In this document: in pieces, positions 1-10,086 of the stretch
Layout of the letters: each line of letters opens with the position of its first letter
How positions within the stretch are numbered: position 1 is the stretch's first letter
Origin: Halomonas sp. A11-A
Lineage (GTDB): Bacteria > Pseudomonadota > Gammaproteobacteria > Pseudomonadales > Halomonadaceae
DNA: 64,000 nt
Assembly: GCF_003182195.1 (NCBI RefSeq)
Contig: NZ_QGTM01000001.1
Coordinates: 1 to 64,000 of the forward strand
Direction of reading: 5' to 3'
Notes under the pieces: generated by a model
The model's database searches: none
What the model was told of the DNA's origin: nothing
Seen by the model: only the letters and a program-made list of their open reading frames with translations
Position numbers and translations under genes: made by a program

Positions 1-1
1 A

Positions 2-80
2 TGACCTGCCTCCCTCAATAGTGGCTCTGTGTTGTTGCCCTACCTCAACATAACCCACGACGTTGAGGTGGGGCAGGTCA
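2..80. mobile_element. Short element with inverted ends (IS3-type terminus or MITE-like)
   Basis: Seen: the segment begins TGACCTGCC at position 2 and ends GGCAGGTCA at position 80, so both ends are inverted copies of the same 9 bp, extended by a TCAA/TTGA match. Inside, GCCCTACCTCAAC (37-49) pairs with GTTGAGGTGGGGC (62-74) at 12 of 13 positions around a 12-base loop. Known: TG...CA ends beginning TGACCTGCC resemble IS3-family terminal repeats. Inferred: this is the end of an insertion sequence or a tiny non-autonomous derivative, lying where the neighbouring permease loses its N-terminal part. No transposase is visible, and the window may simply begin inside a larger element. Confidence 0.5.
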
Positions 81-560
81 ATCCATGATGTCTACTGGGA
101 GATCGTGCTCGGCTACGTGGGGGCGGCGGCCACCAAGTCCATCGTCCTGGGGCTGATCGTGCTGGCCACCGCGCGGCTGTTCGTGCCCTACTCCATCGCG
201 CATCCGCTGATGATGGTGCTCTTCCTGCTGCTCACCGCGGTCACCTTCAGTCTGCTGGGCTTCATCATCGGCATCTGGGCCGACGGCTTCGAGAAGCTGC
301 AGCTGGTGCCGCTGCTGGTGATCACCCCACTCACCTTCCTCGGCGGCACCTTCTACTCCATCGACATGCTGCCGCCCTTCTGGCAGGCGGTGACCCTGGC
401 CAACCCGGTGGTCTACCTGGTCAGCGGCTTCCGCTGGAGCTTCTACGGCATCAGCGACGTCAGCCCGGTGATCAGCCTCGCCATGATCCTGCTGTTCCTG
501 ACCGCGGCACTCGCGGTGGTGGAGCGGATCTTCCGCACGGGGTACCGGCTCAAGCCGTGA
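81..560 (+). CDS. ABC-2 type transporter permease (YadH-like), 3' part only
   Basis: Integral inner-membrane permease subunit of an ABC exporter. About 155 C-terminal residues are present, with four to five hydrophobic segments, the ABC-2 signature region ending in [19 protein letters not shown], and the late motif [12 protein letters not shown]. These match the last 60% of E. coli YadH, a protein of about 256 residues. The N-terminal third and the partner ATPase are missing: homology starts about 10 codons after the inverted-repeat element at 2-80, and an open frame runs back into that element. It is either cut by the window edge plus an insertion or genuinely disrupted. The substrate is unknown. 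Confidence 0.8.
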   Translation: MHDVYWEIVLGYVGAAATKSIVLGLIVLATARLFVPYSIAHPLMMVLFLLLTAVTFSLLGFIIGIWADGFEKLQLVPLLVITPLTFLGGTFYSIDMLPPFWQAVTLANPVVYLVSGFRWSFYGISDVSPVISLAMILLFLTAALAVVERIFRTGYRLKP

Positions 561-626
561 TCGGGTATCGACTCGCGAGCCGGCCGGGTATCATCGCCGC
601 CCTCGCCCACTCTCGCAGGAGGCCCC

Positions 627-1625
627 ATGCCGATCCTCAACGCCATCGTCCATCGTATCGAGAAACCCGGTGACGCCACGGCCAGGCTGGTCGCGGCCGA
701 GGCGACGCTGCCCCACACCGATACCCTGGACGCCCTGCTGGAGGGACTCAACAAGGCCTACCACGGCAAGGGCAAGGCGTGGGGCCACTTCGCCGTTGAA
801 GGCACCGAACAGGCGTCGCCGCTGGCCGCGGAGCTGGCCGACTACCTGGCCGATGGCCGCGACTTCGTCGCCCTGACCCGGGCCATCGGCGAGCGCCTGA
901 CCACCCTGCTCGATGCCCACCTCTCGGTATCCGGTGACCTGGTCGTGCTGGAGACCCGATTCGGTGACGGGCACTTCCTCACCCTCGCCCTGCTCCACCA
1001 CCGCGAAGGCTTCGCGGTGGACCCGCAGCTGGCCCTGGTGCCGGCCCGCCAGCTCAACCTGGCCCAGATGAGCCTGGCGGCCCGCATCGACCTCGCCCAG
1101 TGGCAGGCCGGAGACTCGCGACAGTACCTCTCCTGGACCCGCGACCGGGGAGGCAAGGCCCTGGCCGAAGGATTTGCCGCCCTGCTCGGCGCCGTGGAGG
1201 GCGTGGACGCCTCCGGCGAGACGCGCACCCTGCTCAAGGCGTTCAGCGACTACGTGGAGAAGGAGGACCTGGCCGAGGAAGCGAGCCGCGAAAAGACGTC
1301 TGCGCTGATCGACTATGCCAGCGACCAGGCCAGCCGCGGCGAGCCCATCACCCTGGAGGAGCTCTCGGAGGTGCTCGATGAGCAGCAGCCCAGGGCCTTC
1401 TATGACCACATTCGTCATGCCGACTACGGCCTCTCTCCGGAGATCCCGCCAGACCGCAAGACCCTCAACCAGTTTCGCCGCTTCACCGGCCGCGCCGCGG
1501 GGGTCTCGATCAGCTTCGATTCCCACCTGCTGGGCTCCAGCGTGGAGTATGACGAGGCCACCGACCGGTTGATCATCAAGCAGGTACCCAAGCAGCTGAG
1601 GGAACAGCTCAAGCGCCAGGGCTGA
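627..1625 (+). CDS. yejK: Nucleoid-associated protein YejK/NdpA
   Basis: A 332-residue member of the NdpA (37-kDa nucleoid-associated protein) family; the E. coli protein has 335. It is thought to bind DNA on the nucleoid. The start MPILNAIVHRI is typical of the family, as are the central DLARSL-like spacing and the C-terminal FTGRAAGVSISFDSHLLG block followed by a basic tail (KQVPKQLREQLKRQG). AGGAGG lies 6 bases before the ATG. It appears monocistronic: 66 bases from the permease and about 130 bases before the next gene. Nothing looks damaged. Confidence 0.92.
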   Translation: MPILNAIVHRIEKPGDATARLVAAEATLPHTDTLDALLEGLNKAYHGKGKAWGHFAVEGTEQASPLAAELADYLADGRDFVALTRAIGERLTTLLDAHLSVSGDLVVLETRFGDGHFLTLALLHHREGFAVDPQLALVPARQLNLAQMSLAARIDLAQWQAGDSRQYLSWTRDRGGKALAEGFAALLGAVEGVDASGETRTLLKAFSDYVEKEDLAEEASREKTSALIDYASDQASRGEPITLEELSEVLDEQQPRAFYDHIRHADYGLSPEIPPDRKTLNQFRRFTGRAAGVSISFDSHLLGSSVEYDEATDRLIIKQVPKQLREQLKRQG

Positions 1626-1757
1626 GCGCTCTCATCCTCCCTCTGTAGGCGATGGCTTACAGCCAATGTAGGCAATTGCTGGCACTTGCCGTCCACCGCT
1701 GGCAGCCCCGGGCTTTCAGGGCCAAGCTGCACCAGATAACCAAGCGATGAGGCCACG

Positions 1758-3124
1758 GTGCTCGTGACGAGCCCGGTACGCGAGGCATCTGGCATGCGGC
1801 AACTGGTCGGAGAAGCAGGTCTGCTGAACTGGCAGGCGGAGTTCAGGGACCCGGCACTGGAGGCACTGTTCAAGCGCTCGATCCTGGCACACCACGCCTG
1901 CCAGCTGCGCCTGGCACTGTGCCTGATCGCCGGGCTCTTCCTGGCCTTCGCCGTGGCGGACTACAGCGTGCTGGGGCTCGGGGGGGACTTCGCCACCCTG
2001 CTCATCGCTCGCCTGGCCACCGTGGCCGCCTGCCTGGCCGTAGCGCTGGCGGTGTGGCGCAGGCCGGCGGTGGCCCACCGGGTGCTGCCCATCAACCTGG
2101 TCAGCCTGCTGTGCCTCTCCGTCGTACTGATGACCATCCTGCTGCGCCCCATCCATACCGGCATCCACGTCGCCTCCCTGGTGGTGGCGAGCATGGCGTT
2201 CTACCTCTTCCTCCCAACCGGCTGCCCTGGATGCTGGTCGGCAACGCCTATCTGCTGGTCGGTTTCCTGACCGTTTCGCTGGTGGGCTCCAGCCTGCCAC
2301 CGATGCTGGTGATGACCAGCCTGCTGCTGCTGCTGTTCGTCAATCTGCTGGGCTGGCTGACGATCCTCCATCTCAAGCGCCTCAAGCGCGAGCAGTTCGC
2401 ACTCCTGCTGGAAGAGCGGCATATCAATCGCCGCCTCAAGGAGGAGATCCGCGAACGCAAGGAACTGGAGGCACGCCTGCGCTACATGGCCTGTACCGAT
2501 GGCCTGACCGGCGTGGCCAATCGGCGGCATGTCTTCGAACTGGCCGGCCAGGAGCTGCGTCGTGCCCGGCGCGACGGCACGCCGCTGTCGATCTGCATGG
2601 TCGATGTGGACCTGTTCAAGCGGCTCAACGACCTCCACGGCCATGCCGTAGGCGACATGGTGCTCACCAGCGTGGCCGGCTGCTGTCGGTCGGTGCTGAG
2701 GGAGTGCGACATTCTCGGCCGCTACGGCGGCGAGGAGTTCGTGATCGTGCTGCCGCTGGCCGACCTCGCCACCGCGGCGGCCGTGGGCGAGCGGCTGCGC
2801 CGCAGGGTCAGCGGCCTGGCGCTGCCGATGCTGGGCCAGCAGGCCCAGCTGAGTGTCACCGTGGGCATCAGCCAGATCGCGCCTGGAGAGTCACGCCTTG
2901 ACCCTGTGCTGCTGCGCGCCGACCGGGCCCTCTATGCCGGCAAGGCGCGCGGCCGCAACCGCGTGGTGGTGGCCGGCTCCCCCCCGAAGGGCAGGCACTT
3001 TGACTTCCCCACCACGCTGTGGCTGCCGGAGCTAGCCGCTATGCCAGATGCGGAGATAGCCACTGACGAAGCTGAGGCCCCTGTAGCAATCCCGGCTGAC
3101 GAGCCACCTCCTGGCCGTTCCTGA
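1758..3124 (+). pseudogene. Membrane diguanylate cyclase (GGDEF), interrupted by a 1-base frameshift
   Basis: The N-terminal half (GTG 1758 to about 2216) reads as several transmembrane helices ending MAFYLFLPT and then closes at 2270. The rest continues in the next frame from about 2214 with NRLPWMLVGNAYLLVGF, two or three more helices, a short coiled linker and a complete GGDEF domain. The active-site loop RYGGEEF is near 2719-2739. Adding one C to the CCC run at 2213-2215 would give FYLFLPNRLPWMLVG and restore one ORF of about 455 codons. The family makes cyclic di-GMP from two GTP. Everything needed for catalysis is intact, so this is either a recent inactivation or a homopolymer base-call error. 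The 3' end overlaps trxC on the opposite strand by 86 bases. An alternative start is ATG 1794. Confidence 0.82.
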
Positions 3125-3476
3125 ACACGATCAGGGTGGGAATGCTGCGGATGCCGAAGCGCCCGGCCAGGGGCTGCTGGGCCTCGGTATCGAGCTTGGC
3201 GAAGCGCATGCGCGGCTCCAGTTCGCGAGCCGCCTCGGCAAAGATCGGCGCCATCATCTTGCAGGGGCCGCACCAGGCGGCCCAGAAGTCCACCACCACC
3301 GGCAGCTCGCTGCGCTCCACCAGGGCGCGGAAGTTGGCCGACGTCAGCTCGACCGGCTCGCCGGTAAACAGCGCCTGCTTGCACCGACCGCACTTCGGGC
3401 CGTCGTGCAGGCGCGCCTGGCTGACGCGATTGATGGCGCCGCAGTGCGGGCAGCCGAGGGTCAGGGCGTCGGACAT
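3039..3476 (-). CDS. trxC: Thioredoxin 2 with zinc-binding N-terminus
   Basis: A 145-residue cytoplasmic dithiol-disulfide oxidoreductase. The N-terminal zinc module has two CxxC pairs (C9/C12 and C29/C32), followed by a thioredoxin fold with the active site WCGPC (C69/C72) and the cis-proline segment [11 protein letters not shown]. The zinc module separates TrxC from TrxA. The start is supported by GGAG upstream. It is transcribed in the same direction as the decayed rhodanese and polB upstream, and it converges on the diguanylate cyclase. TrxC is oxidative-stress induced (OxyR) in E. coli; no operator was identified here. Confidence 0.94.
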   Translation of the reverse strand: MSDALTLGCPHCGAINRVSQARLHDGPKCGRCKQALFTGEPVELTSANFRALVERSELPVVVDFWAAWCGPCKMMAPIFAEAARELEPRMRFAKLDTEAQQPLAGRFGIRSIPTLIVFRNGQEVARQPGLLQGPQLRQWLSPHLA

Positions 3477-3494
3477 GGGGGCTCCGGGTCGGGG

Positions 3495-3797
3495 TCATTG
3501 ATCTCGACTATGGCACTTGGCTCCTCCCCCTTCAAGCGTCACCGCATCGTGCCGCGGGCCATGAAGCCTGCCATGCCCGACGAGGGCCGCCAGCGCCCCA
3601 CGATTGCCGCCACCGCAGTGGCAAACGATGGGAGCCTGCTTGTCGGGAGCCACCTCGCCGATGCGCATCTCCAGGGTGCCGCGACTGACGTTCGTGGCCC
3701 CTTTCATGTGCCCTGCCTCGAACTCCTCCCTGTCACGCACAGGCGGTAGTGGCGCTGCTCGCCGGCGGCGGCATCCTGATCGCTCTCTGACATCCAA
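3495..3797 (-). pseudogene. Rhodanese-domain remnant
   Basis: Only about 50 residues (roughly 3740 down to 3580) resemble a rhodanese: VRDREEFEAGHMKGATNV, then APIVCHCGGGNRGALAAL. The Cys-containing loop has CHCGGGNRG where active rhodaneses usually have CxxGxRS-type loops. Before and after this block the frame turns into Arg-rich nonsense; a reading-frame change near 3580 yields GFMARGTMR and then a stop. There is no convincing start codon with a ribosome site directly before the domain. I read this as a frame-damaged, decaying sulfurtransferase gene between polB and trxC. Confidence 0.5.
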
Positions 3798-3815
3798 CCT
3801 GACGGCCCTTCCGGC

Positions 3816-6221
3816 TCAGAACAGCCCCAGCTGGCGGTCGATCAGGCTGGCGAAGTCGTCGCCGACGAAGGGCAGGATGGCGTCGGCCACCGGCTGGAGC
3901 TGGCGGGCCAGGTAGTGGTCGGTGTCGATGGGCGAGCGGTGGGCCTCCAGGGGCTCGGGGCCGGCCAGGGTCATCACGTAGCGGATCCAGCCGCCGTGCT
4001 GGTACTGGCGCGGCCTGCCCAGGCGGTCGTTCTCGGCATCGGCGAGCCTGGCCGCCCGCACGTGGGGCGGCACGTTGCGGCGGTAGTCATCCAGGCGCCG
4101 GCGCAGCCGCTTGCGATAGACCAGCCGCTCATCGAACTCCCCCGACCGGGCCCGCGCCAGGAAGGCCTGAACGTAGTCGCGCACGTACTCCCGCCAGGGC
4201 TCGCCGGTGAAGACCCGCCGGTAGAGCTCCTGCTGGAACGCCTTGGCAAGCTCCGTCCAGTCGGTGCGCACCGTCTCGAGCCCCTTGAACACCAGCCGCT
4301 TCTGGCCCTCCGCATCCCGCACCACCCCCGCATAGCGCTTCTTGCTGCCCGCCTCGGCGCCGCGGATGGTGGGCATCAAAAAGCGCCGATAGTGGGTCTC
4401 GAACTGCAGCTCCAGGGCACTCGCGAGGCCATACGCCTCGGCCAGGTGCTCACGCCACCAGGCGTTGACCTGTTCCACCAGCCGATGGCCGATCGCGGCC
4501 GCCTCCGCTTCCTCGCAGGGGCGCCCCAGCCAGACGAAGGTGGAGTCGGTGTCACCGTAGATAACGGTATACCCTTCACCCTCGATCAGCTCCCGGGTGC
4601 GGTGCATGATGGCGTGGCCGCGCATGGTGATCGAGGAGGCCAGCCGCGCATCGAAGAAGCGGCACCCCTTGGAGCCCAGCACCCCATAGAAGCTGTTCAT
4701 GATGATCTTGAGCGCCTGGGAGAGCGGCGCATTGCCGGCACGCTTGGCGGCCTCGCGCCCGACCCATACCCCCTCGACGATGGCCGGCAGGGCGTGGCGG
4801 GTGCGCGAGAAGCGCGCGCCGCGAAAGCCCGGCACCGAGGCGGCGTCCGAGGGGTCGGCGAGCCCCTCCACCAGCCCCGCCGGGTCGATCAGGAAACTGC
4901 GGATGATCGAGGGGTAGAGGCTCTTGAAGTCGAGCACCAGCACCGAATCGTAGAGGCCTGGGCGGGAGTCCATCACGAAGCCGCCCGGGCTCTCGGCGTC
5001 CTCTCCCTCGCCGAGGCTCGGCGCCACCAGGCCCAGGCGATGCAGCCGCGGCAGGTAGAGGTGGGTGAAGGCCGCCACCGAGCCGCCGCTGCGGTCGGCG
5101 GGCAGGCCGGTCACCGCGGCCCGCTCGAGCAGGAAGTCCAGCAGTTCGGCCCTGGCGAAGATCCGCGTGACCAGCTCGCAGTCCTGGAGGTTGTAGCGGG
5201 CCAGCGCCGGCTTGTCCTCGGCGAACAGGCGCAGGATCTCGTCCAGGCGCTGGTAGGGGTTGTCGATCGCCTTGCCCTCGCCGAGCAGTTCCCGGGCCAC
5301 GCTCTCCAGGCTGAAAGAGGGGAAGTGCCAGGTGGCCGAGCGCAGCGCCTCGATGCCGTCGATGATCAGCCGCCCGGCGGTAGCGGCGAAGAAGTGGTTG
5401 GGCTGATGGCCATGGGCGCGCCATTCGAGCTCGCTGCCCCCGCGGCCGAGCCTGAGCGGCACGCCGAGCCGCTCGGCGTGGTCGCGCAGCACCCGCAGGT
5501 CGAACTGCACCAGGTTCCAGCCGATGATGGCGTCGGGGTCATGCTCGGCGAACCAGGCGTTGAGGCGCCGGAGCAGCTCGGCGCGACTCGCGCAGTACTC
5601 GAGCGCAAAGTCACGCTCGCCCTCCCCGCCGTTGGCCGGCCCCAGCATATAAACCTGGCGCTGCCCGCACCCCTCAAGGGCGATGGAGTAGAGCTCGCCC
5701 CGGGCACTGGTCTCGATATCCAGCGATACCGTGCGCAGCCGCGGGCGATAGGCCGGGGCCGGGCGCAGGCGCGCCTCCACCAGGCCGCCCTGTCCATCTA
5801 CCTTGCCCGTGACCTCGACGGGGGCGGTGATAAAGCGCTCCATCAGGTAGCGCTCCGGCGGGCGGATATCGGCCTCGTAGAGCGCAAGGCCGGCCTCCCC
5901 CAGGCGCCGCTCGAGCCGGAGCAGCTGCCGGTACTGTTCGCAGTAGAGCCCCAGCACCGGGCGGTGATGGAAGTCGCGCAGCTCGAGTTCGCGCAGGGTG
6001 ACGCCTGCTTCGCCGGCCAGCAGCGCCTCAGCCGCCGCGCGCTGCTCGACAGGCAGGAAGGCTACCGAAGGCTGCACCGGCAGGCGCACCTTGAGCGGCC
6101 CCTGGTCGGTGGCAAGCCACAGGGTGACCTCGGTGCCCCGGGGGGTCTCCTCCCAGTGGCGGGTCAGGATAAAGCCTTGATAGGTGATGCCCTCACCCCG
6201 GGTGCTGCCATGGTGCGTCAA
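3816..6221 (-). CDS. polB: DNA polymerase II (family B)
   Basis: An 801-residue family B polymerase (E. coli PolB has 783), an SOS/repair polymerase with proofreading. 3'-5' exonuclease motifs: DIETS (D168), [15 protein letters not shown]. Polymerase motifs: [10 protein letters not shown] (D431), [13 protein letters not shown] and YGDTDS (Y555). The chosen start is TTG at 6221, preceded by GGAG about 10 bases upstream and 5 bases after the DUF1294 stop. The longer frame to 6320 runs backwards through that gene and carries low-complexity sequence, so it was rejected. It probably forms an operon with the DUF1294 gene. No LexA box was found by eye. Confidence 0.93.
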   Translation of the reverse strand: MTHHGSTRGEGITYQGFILTRHWEETPRGTEVTLWLATDQGPLKVRLPVQPSVAFLPVEQRAAAEALLAGEAGVTLRELELRDFHHRPVLGLYCEQYRQLLRLERRLGEAGLALYEADIRPPERYLMERFITAPVEVTGKVDGQGGLVEARLRPAPAYRPRLRTVSLDIETSARGELYSIALEGCGQRQVYMLGPANGGEGERDFALEYCASRAELLRRLNAWFAEHDPDAIIGWNLVQFDLRVLRDHAERLGVPLRLGRGGSELEWRAHGHQPNHFFAATAGRLIIDGIEALRSATWHFPSFSLESVARELLGEGKAIDNPYQRLDEILRLFAEDKPALARYNLQDCELVTRIFARAELLDFLLERAAVTGLPADRSGGSVAAFTHLYLPRLHRLGLVAPSLGEGEDAESPGGFVMDSRPGLYDSVLVLDFKSLYPSIIRSFLIDPAGLVEGLADPSDAASVPGFRGARFSRTRHALPAIVEGVWVGREAAKRAGNAPLSQALKIIMNSFYGVLGSKGCRFFDARLASSITMRGHAIMHRTRELIEGEGYTVIYGDTDSTFVWLGRPCEEAEAAAIGHRLVEQVNAWWREHLAEAYGLASALELQFETHYRRFLMPTIRGAEAGSKKRYAGVVRDAEGQKRLVFKGLETVRTDWTELAKAFQQELYRRVFTGEPWREYVRDYVQAFLARARSGEFDERLVYRKRLRRRLDDYRRNVPPHVRAARLADAENDRLGRPRQYQHGGWIRYVMTLAGPEPLEAHRSPIDTDHYLARQLQPVADAILPFVGDDFASLIDRQLGLF

Positions 6222-6226
6222 CTGCC

Positions 6227-6529
6227 CTACTCCAGACCCGCCAGCCGACGCAGGCCCAGGGTGGCCTCCGCCGTGGCCAGCCATGCCATCAGGCTGACAT
6301 TTACCACCACGCAGCCCCACAGGATGGCACCAAAGGGCTGCTTGCGGGTCTTGTGGCGGAAGGCGCGTCGCGCCAACAGCGCCCCGGGCCAGCCCCCTGC
6401 CAGGGCCACCAGATGCAGGGTCGACTCGCGAATGCGGCGGCGATCGCGCCGCGCCGCCGCCTTGTCGATGCCGTAGAGGGCCGCGGCCACCAGGCTAGCC
6501 GACAGATAGAGCGCCATCAGCAGCAGCAT
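6227..6529 (-). CDS. DUF1294 small membrane protein
   Basis: About 100 residues with three hydrophobic segments and the family signature: YGIDKAAA near the N-terminus, then [26 protein letters not shown] in the middle. DUF1294 domains occur alone or behind a cold-shock domain; here there is none. Function is unknown. ATG 6529 was chosen because the first helix starts directly after it; GTG 6559 would add 10 polar residues. It lies 5 bases upstream of polB on the same strand, suggesting co-transcription. Confidence 0.8.
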   Translation of the reverse strand: MLLLMALYLSASLVAAALYGIDKAAARRDRRRIRESTLHLVALAGGWPGALLARRAFRHKTRKQPFGAILWGCVVVNVSLMAWLATAEATLGLRRLAGLE

Positions 6530-6738
6530 GGGAGAGCCCACTTGGCGTGGCGCCGCCACGACTGCACCACCCGCTGTCGAGGGTCGCGGCGCAGGATAAG
6601 CGTATGAGGCCTCTGTGGCATGGTGCCTGTCTCCCTGTCGGCGGTCATTAAGGCCACCATTGTCCTATACAGCAGGGCCGGGCTCTACTGCCCGATCAGC
6701 ACCTCGAGAACACCCTGCATGGCCTCCCTGATACCGGA

Positions 6739-6984
6739 TCAATCGTAGTGCACCGCCAGCCATATGGTCGCCTCGTCCGGCACCTCATGGCCGCGCACCC
6801 GCTCCCAGAGCCAGGTGCGCCCGAAGGGGGCATAGACCAGCACGCCGATGCCGCGGTCACGGGCCAGGGGCAGGATGCGCTCCTCCATGAAGCGATTGTC
6901 GATGGCGTAGTCGATGCCGACGGTGTCCAGCGGCAGGCGCTCCTCGGGTCGCACATTGAACAGGCGCTGAAGGAAATCGGGCAT
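6739..6984 (-). pseudogene. Aldo/keto reductase fragment
   Basis: An 81-codon open frame matches only an internal stretch of aldo/keto reductases: the segment before and through the strand carrying PLARDRGIGVLVYAPFGR, ending at a VRGHEVP-like position. The N-terminal catalytic part (Asp/Tyr/Lys/His) and the C-terminal NADPH-binding part are absent, and no continuation was found in other frames within about 300 bases on either side. It is a gene remnant in a region of about 700 bases that otherwise holds no gene (6530-7266). Confidence 0.6.
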
Positions 6985-7121
6985 CCAAAGGGCCCTTTAG
7001 GGCTCCTCTGACCTTAGCAGGCATCCACCGGGGCTTCTTTTCGGGCCCGCCCACACCCGCCTGTGTAACCCGACCCACACGGCGCCGACCAAAGTGCTAG
7101 GCCCCATGGGGCGGGGCTTGC

Positions 7122-7150
7122 TTAACATTGTCGACAGTCTCGCGTAGAAT
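7122..7150 (+). promoter_or_regulatory. Probable sigma-70 promoter of acnB
   Basis: TTAACA (7122-7127) and TAGAAT (7145-7150) are separated by exactly 17 bases, each with one mismatch to consensus. They lie about 115 bases upstream of the acnB start. Confidence 0.6.
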
Positions 7151-7266
7151 CGCGGCCATCCTGGATGGGGGTATTTGCACCCCCGATTCCCGTGCCAGAG
7201 GCATGTTTCGGCGAGGATGGTGCCGATTCGCGTCACTCTGGCTCCACTAGCAATGAGGGCCACACC

Positions 7267-9870
7267 GTGCTTGAAGCCTATCGCCAACATGTCGAGGAAC
7301 GCGCCACCGAGGGCGTGCCGCCGAAGCCGCTGAACGCCGAGCAGGTCGCCGCCCTGGTCGAGCTGCTGAAGGCTCCGCCGGCAGGCGAAGAGGAGTTTGT
7401 CCTCGACCTGATCACCAACCGCGTTCCGCCGGGTGTTGACGAGGCCGCCTACGTGAAGGCCGGTTTCCTCACCGCCATCGCCAAGGGCGAGGCCGAGTCG
7501 CCGCTGATCGACAAGGTTCATGCCGTCAAGCTGCTGGGCACCATGCAGGGCGGCTACAACATCGCCACCTTGGTCGAGCTGCTGGACGATGCCGAGCTCG
7601 CCAAGGAGGCCGGCGAACAGCTCAAGCACACCCTGCTGATGTTCGATGCCTTCCACGACGTGGAAGAGCGCGCCAAGGCCGGCAACGCGGTGGCCAAGGA
7701 GGTCATGCAGTCCTGGGCCGACGCCGAGTGGTTCCTCGCAAAGCCCAAGCTGGAAGAGAAGATCACCCTCACCGTCTTCAAGGTGCCGGGCGAGACCAAC
7801 ACCGACGACCTCTCCCCCGCGCCGGACGCCTGGTCGCGCCCCGACATTCCGCTGCATGCCAACGCCATGCTCAAGAACGAGCGTGAGGGTATCGAGCCGG
7901 AGGAGCCGGGCGTCAAGGGCCCGCTCAAGCAGATCGAGGAAGTGAAGGCCAAGGGCTTCCCGGTCGCCTACGTGGGCGACGTGGTCGGCACCGGCTCCTC
8001 GCGCAAGTCGGCCACCAACTCCGTGCTGTGGTTCTTCGGCGACGACATCCCCTACGTGCCCAACAAGCGCGCCGGCGGTTTCTGCTTCGGCGGCAAGATC
8101 GCCCCGATCTTCTTCAACACCATGGAAGACGCCGGTGCCCTGCCCATCGAGATGGATGTCTCCAAGCTCGAGATGGGCGACGTGATCGACGTCTACCCCT
8201 ATGAAGGCAAGGTGTGCAAGCACGGCACCGATGAGGTGCTGACTACCTTCGAACTCAAGACCCAGGTGATCCTCGACGAGGTGCGCGCCGGTGGCCGTAT
8301 CCCGCTGATCATCGGTCGTGGCCTGACCGGCAAGGCACGCGAGTCGCTGGGCCTGGCGCCTTCCGACGTGTTCCGCCTGCCCGAGCAGCCCAAGGACACC
8401 GGCAAGGGCTTCACCCTGGCCCAGAAGATGGTGGGTAAGGCTTGCGGCATGGACGGCGTACGCCCGGGCATGTACTGCGAACCGAAGATGACCACCGTAG
8501 GCTCCCAGGACACCACCGGCCCGATGACCCGCGACGAGCTGAAAGATCTTGCTTGTCTTGGTTTCCAAGCCGATCTGGTGATGCAGTCGTTCTGCCACAC
8601 GGCGGCTTATCCGAAACCGGTCGACGTGGAAACCCACCACACCCTGCCCGATTTCATCATGAACCGCGGCGGCGTCTCGCTGCGTCCGGGCGACGGCATC
8701 ATCCACAGCTGGCTGAACCGCATGCTGCTGCCCGACACCGTCGGCACCGGCGGCGACTCCCACACCCGCTTCCCGCTGGGCATCTCCTTCCCGGCCGGCT
8801 CCGGCCTGGTGGCCTTCGCCGCCGCCACCGGCGTGATGCCGCTGGACATGCCGGAGTCCGTGCTGGTGCGCTTCAAGGGCAAGCGTCAGCCCGGCGTCAC
8901 CCTGCGTGACCTGGTCCACGCTATCCCCTACTACGCCATCAAGCAGGGGCTGCTGACCGTGGCCAAGGCGGGCAAGAAGAACGCCTTCTCCGGCCGCGTG
9001 CTGGAGATCGAGGGCCTCGAGGACCTCACCGTCGAGCAGGCCTTCGAGCTCTCCGACGCCTCCGCCGAGCGCTCCGCCGCGGGCTGTACCATCACCCTCT
9101 CCGAGGAGAGCGTCGCCGAGTACCTGAAGTCCAACATCACCCTGCTCAAGTGGATGATCGCCAACGGCTACGGTGACGAGCGCACCATCAGCCGCCGCAT
9201 CCAGGGCATGGAGGAGTGGCTGGCCAACCCGAGCCTGATGCGCGCCGACAAGGACGCCGAGTATGCCGAGGTCATCGAGATCGACCTCGAGGAGCTCAAG
9301 GAGCCGGTACTCTGCGCCCCGAACGACCCGGACGACGCCCGCCTGCTCTCTGAGGTGGCCGGCGAGAAGATCGATGAGGTCTTCATCGGCTCGTGCATGA
9401 CCAACATCGGCCACTTCCGCGCCGCGGGCAAGCTGCTCGAGAAGCAGCCGGCCGGCAGCCTGAAGACCCGCCTGTGGCTGGCCCCGCCCACCAAGATGGA
9501 CCAGCACCAGCTGACCGAGGAAGGCTACTACGGCATCTACGGTCGCGCCGGTGCGCGCATGGAGATGCCGGGCTGCTCGCTGTGCATGGGTAACCAGGCA
9601 CGGGTGGCCGCCAAGTCCACCGTGGTCTCCACCTCCACCCGCAACTTCCCGAACCGCCTCGGTGACGGTGCCAACGTGTACCTTGCCTCCGCGGAGCTGG
9701 CGGCCGTGGCCGCCGTGGAAGGCCGCCTGCCCACCGTCGACGAGTACCGCCGCTACATGAGCGAGTTCGATGCCATGGCCGGCGAGATCTATCGTTACAT
9801 GAACTTCCATGAGATCGAGGAGTATCAGAATGCCGCTTCCAACGTGATTCCCGTCACCCAGGAAGCCTGA
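7267..9870 (+). CDS. acnB: Aconitate hydratase B
   Basis: An 867-residue bifunctional aconitase / 2-methylisocitrate dehydratase (E. coli AcnB has 865) that interconverts citrate and isocitrate in the TCA cycle. The order is that of the AcnB type: HEAT-like N-terminal domain, swivel domain ([16 protein letters not shown]), then the 4Fe-4S catalytic domains. Cluster Cys residues lie in [11 protein letters not shown], in the [13 protein letters not shown] loop and in [11 protein letters not shown] 7267 was chosen: GAGGG sits 7 bases upstream and [13 protein letters not shown] is the family start. The upstream in-frame extension to 7165 is not part of the protein. It is monocistronic, with its own promoter and terminator. 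Confidence 0.96.
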   Translation: MLEAYRQHVEERATEGVPPKPLNAEQVAALVELLKAPPAGEEEFVLDLITNRVPPGVDEAAYVKAGFLTAIAKGEAESPLIDKVHAVKLLGTMQGGYNIATLVELLDDAELAKEAGEQLKHTLLMFDAFHDVEERAKAGNAVAKEVMQSWADAEWFLAKPKLEEKITLTVFKVPGETNTDDLSPAPDAWSRPDIPLHANAMLKNEREGIEPEEPGVKGPLKQIEEVKAKGFPVAYVGDVVGTGSSRKSATNSVLWFFGDDIPYVPNKRAGGFCFGGKIAPIFFNTMEDAGALPIEMDVSKLEMGDVIDVYPYEGKVCKHGTDEVLTTFELKTQVILDEVRAGGRIPLIIGRGLTGKARESLGLAPSDVFRLPEQPKDTGKGFTLAQKMVGKACGMDGVRPGMYCEPKMTTVGSQDTTGPMTRDELKDLACLGFQADLVMQSFCHTAAYPKPVDVETHHTLPDFIMNRGGVSLRPGDGIIHSWLNRMLLPDTVGTGGDSHTRFPLGISFPAGSGLVAFAAATGVMPLDMPESVLVRFKGKRQPGVTLRDLVHAIPYYAIKQGLLTVAKAGKKNAFSGRVLEIEGLEDLTVEQAFELSDASAERSAAGCTITLSEESVAEYLKSNITLLKWMIANGYGDERTISRRIQGMEEWLANPSLMRADKDAEYAEVIEIDLEELKEPVLCAPNDPDDARLLSEVAGEKIDEVFIGSCMTNIGHFRAAGKLLEKQPAGSLKTRLWLAPPTKMDQHQLTEEGYYGIYGRAGARMEMPGCSLCMGNQARVAAKSTVVSTSTRNFPNRLGDGANVYLASAELAAVAAVEGRLPTVDEYRRYMSEFDAMAGEIYRYMNFHEIEEYQNAASNVIPVTQEA

Positions 9871-9942
9871 TACCCTTAGCTTCGACTCCGATGCTCGCAA
9901 CATCGAATGGCCGCCTGCGCGGCGGCCTGAGCCGATGACAGA

Positions 9943-9968
9943 AGCGCCCCCAGCAGGGGCGCTTTTTT
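9943..9968 (+). terminator. Rho-independent terminator after acnB
   Basis: Stem AGCGCCCC (9943-9950) / GGGGCGCT (9956-9963) followed by a run of T to 9968. A second GC-rich hairpin, GGCCGCC/GGCGGCC (9909-9927), lies between it and the stop codon. Confidence 0.9.
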
Positions 9969-10086
9969 CATTGGAGGCCCCCATGGCGGCTTGCCAACAC
10001 CCACCAAAGCCGTCCTGTCAGGGCGAACCGGCTGTGGCATCATCGAGGCATCACGCTTTCCCGCAACCCGAGCAAGGAGCCCCGAC

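Noticed and set aside
5370..5400. GGCGGTAGC, resembling an ops element for RfaH
   Set aside because: It lies inside the polB coding region, not in a polysaccharide-operon leader; a chance match.
3915..6476. 853-codon plus-strand ORF opposite polB
   Set aside because: Shadow of the polymerase gene, whose motifs are all intact on the minus strand.
6530..6625. 34-codon minus-strand ORF before the DUF1294 gene (starts MPQRPHTL)
   Set aside because: Ribosome site is acceptable, but the ORF is in another frame from DUF1294, ends in CCC, and resembles no protein; too weak to annotate.
6997..9984. 995-codon minus-strand ORF opposite acnB
   Set aside because: Same reason: a mirror of acnB with low-complexity His/Gly/Leu sequence and no family resemblance.
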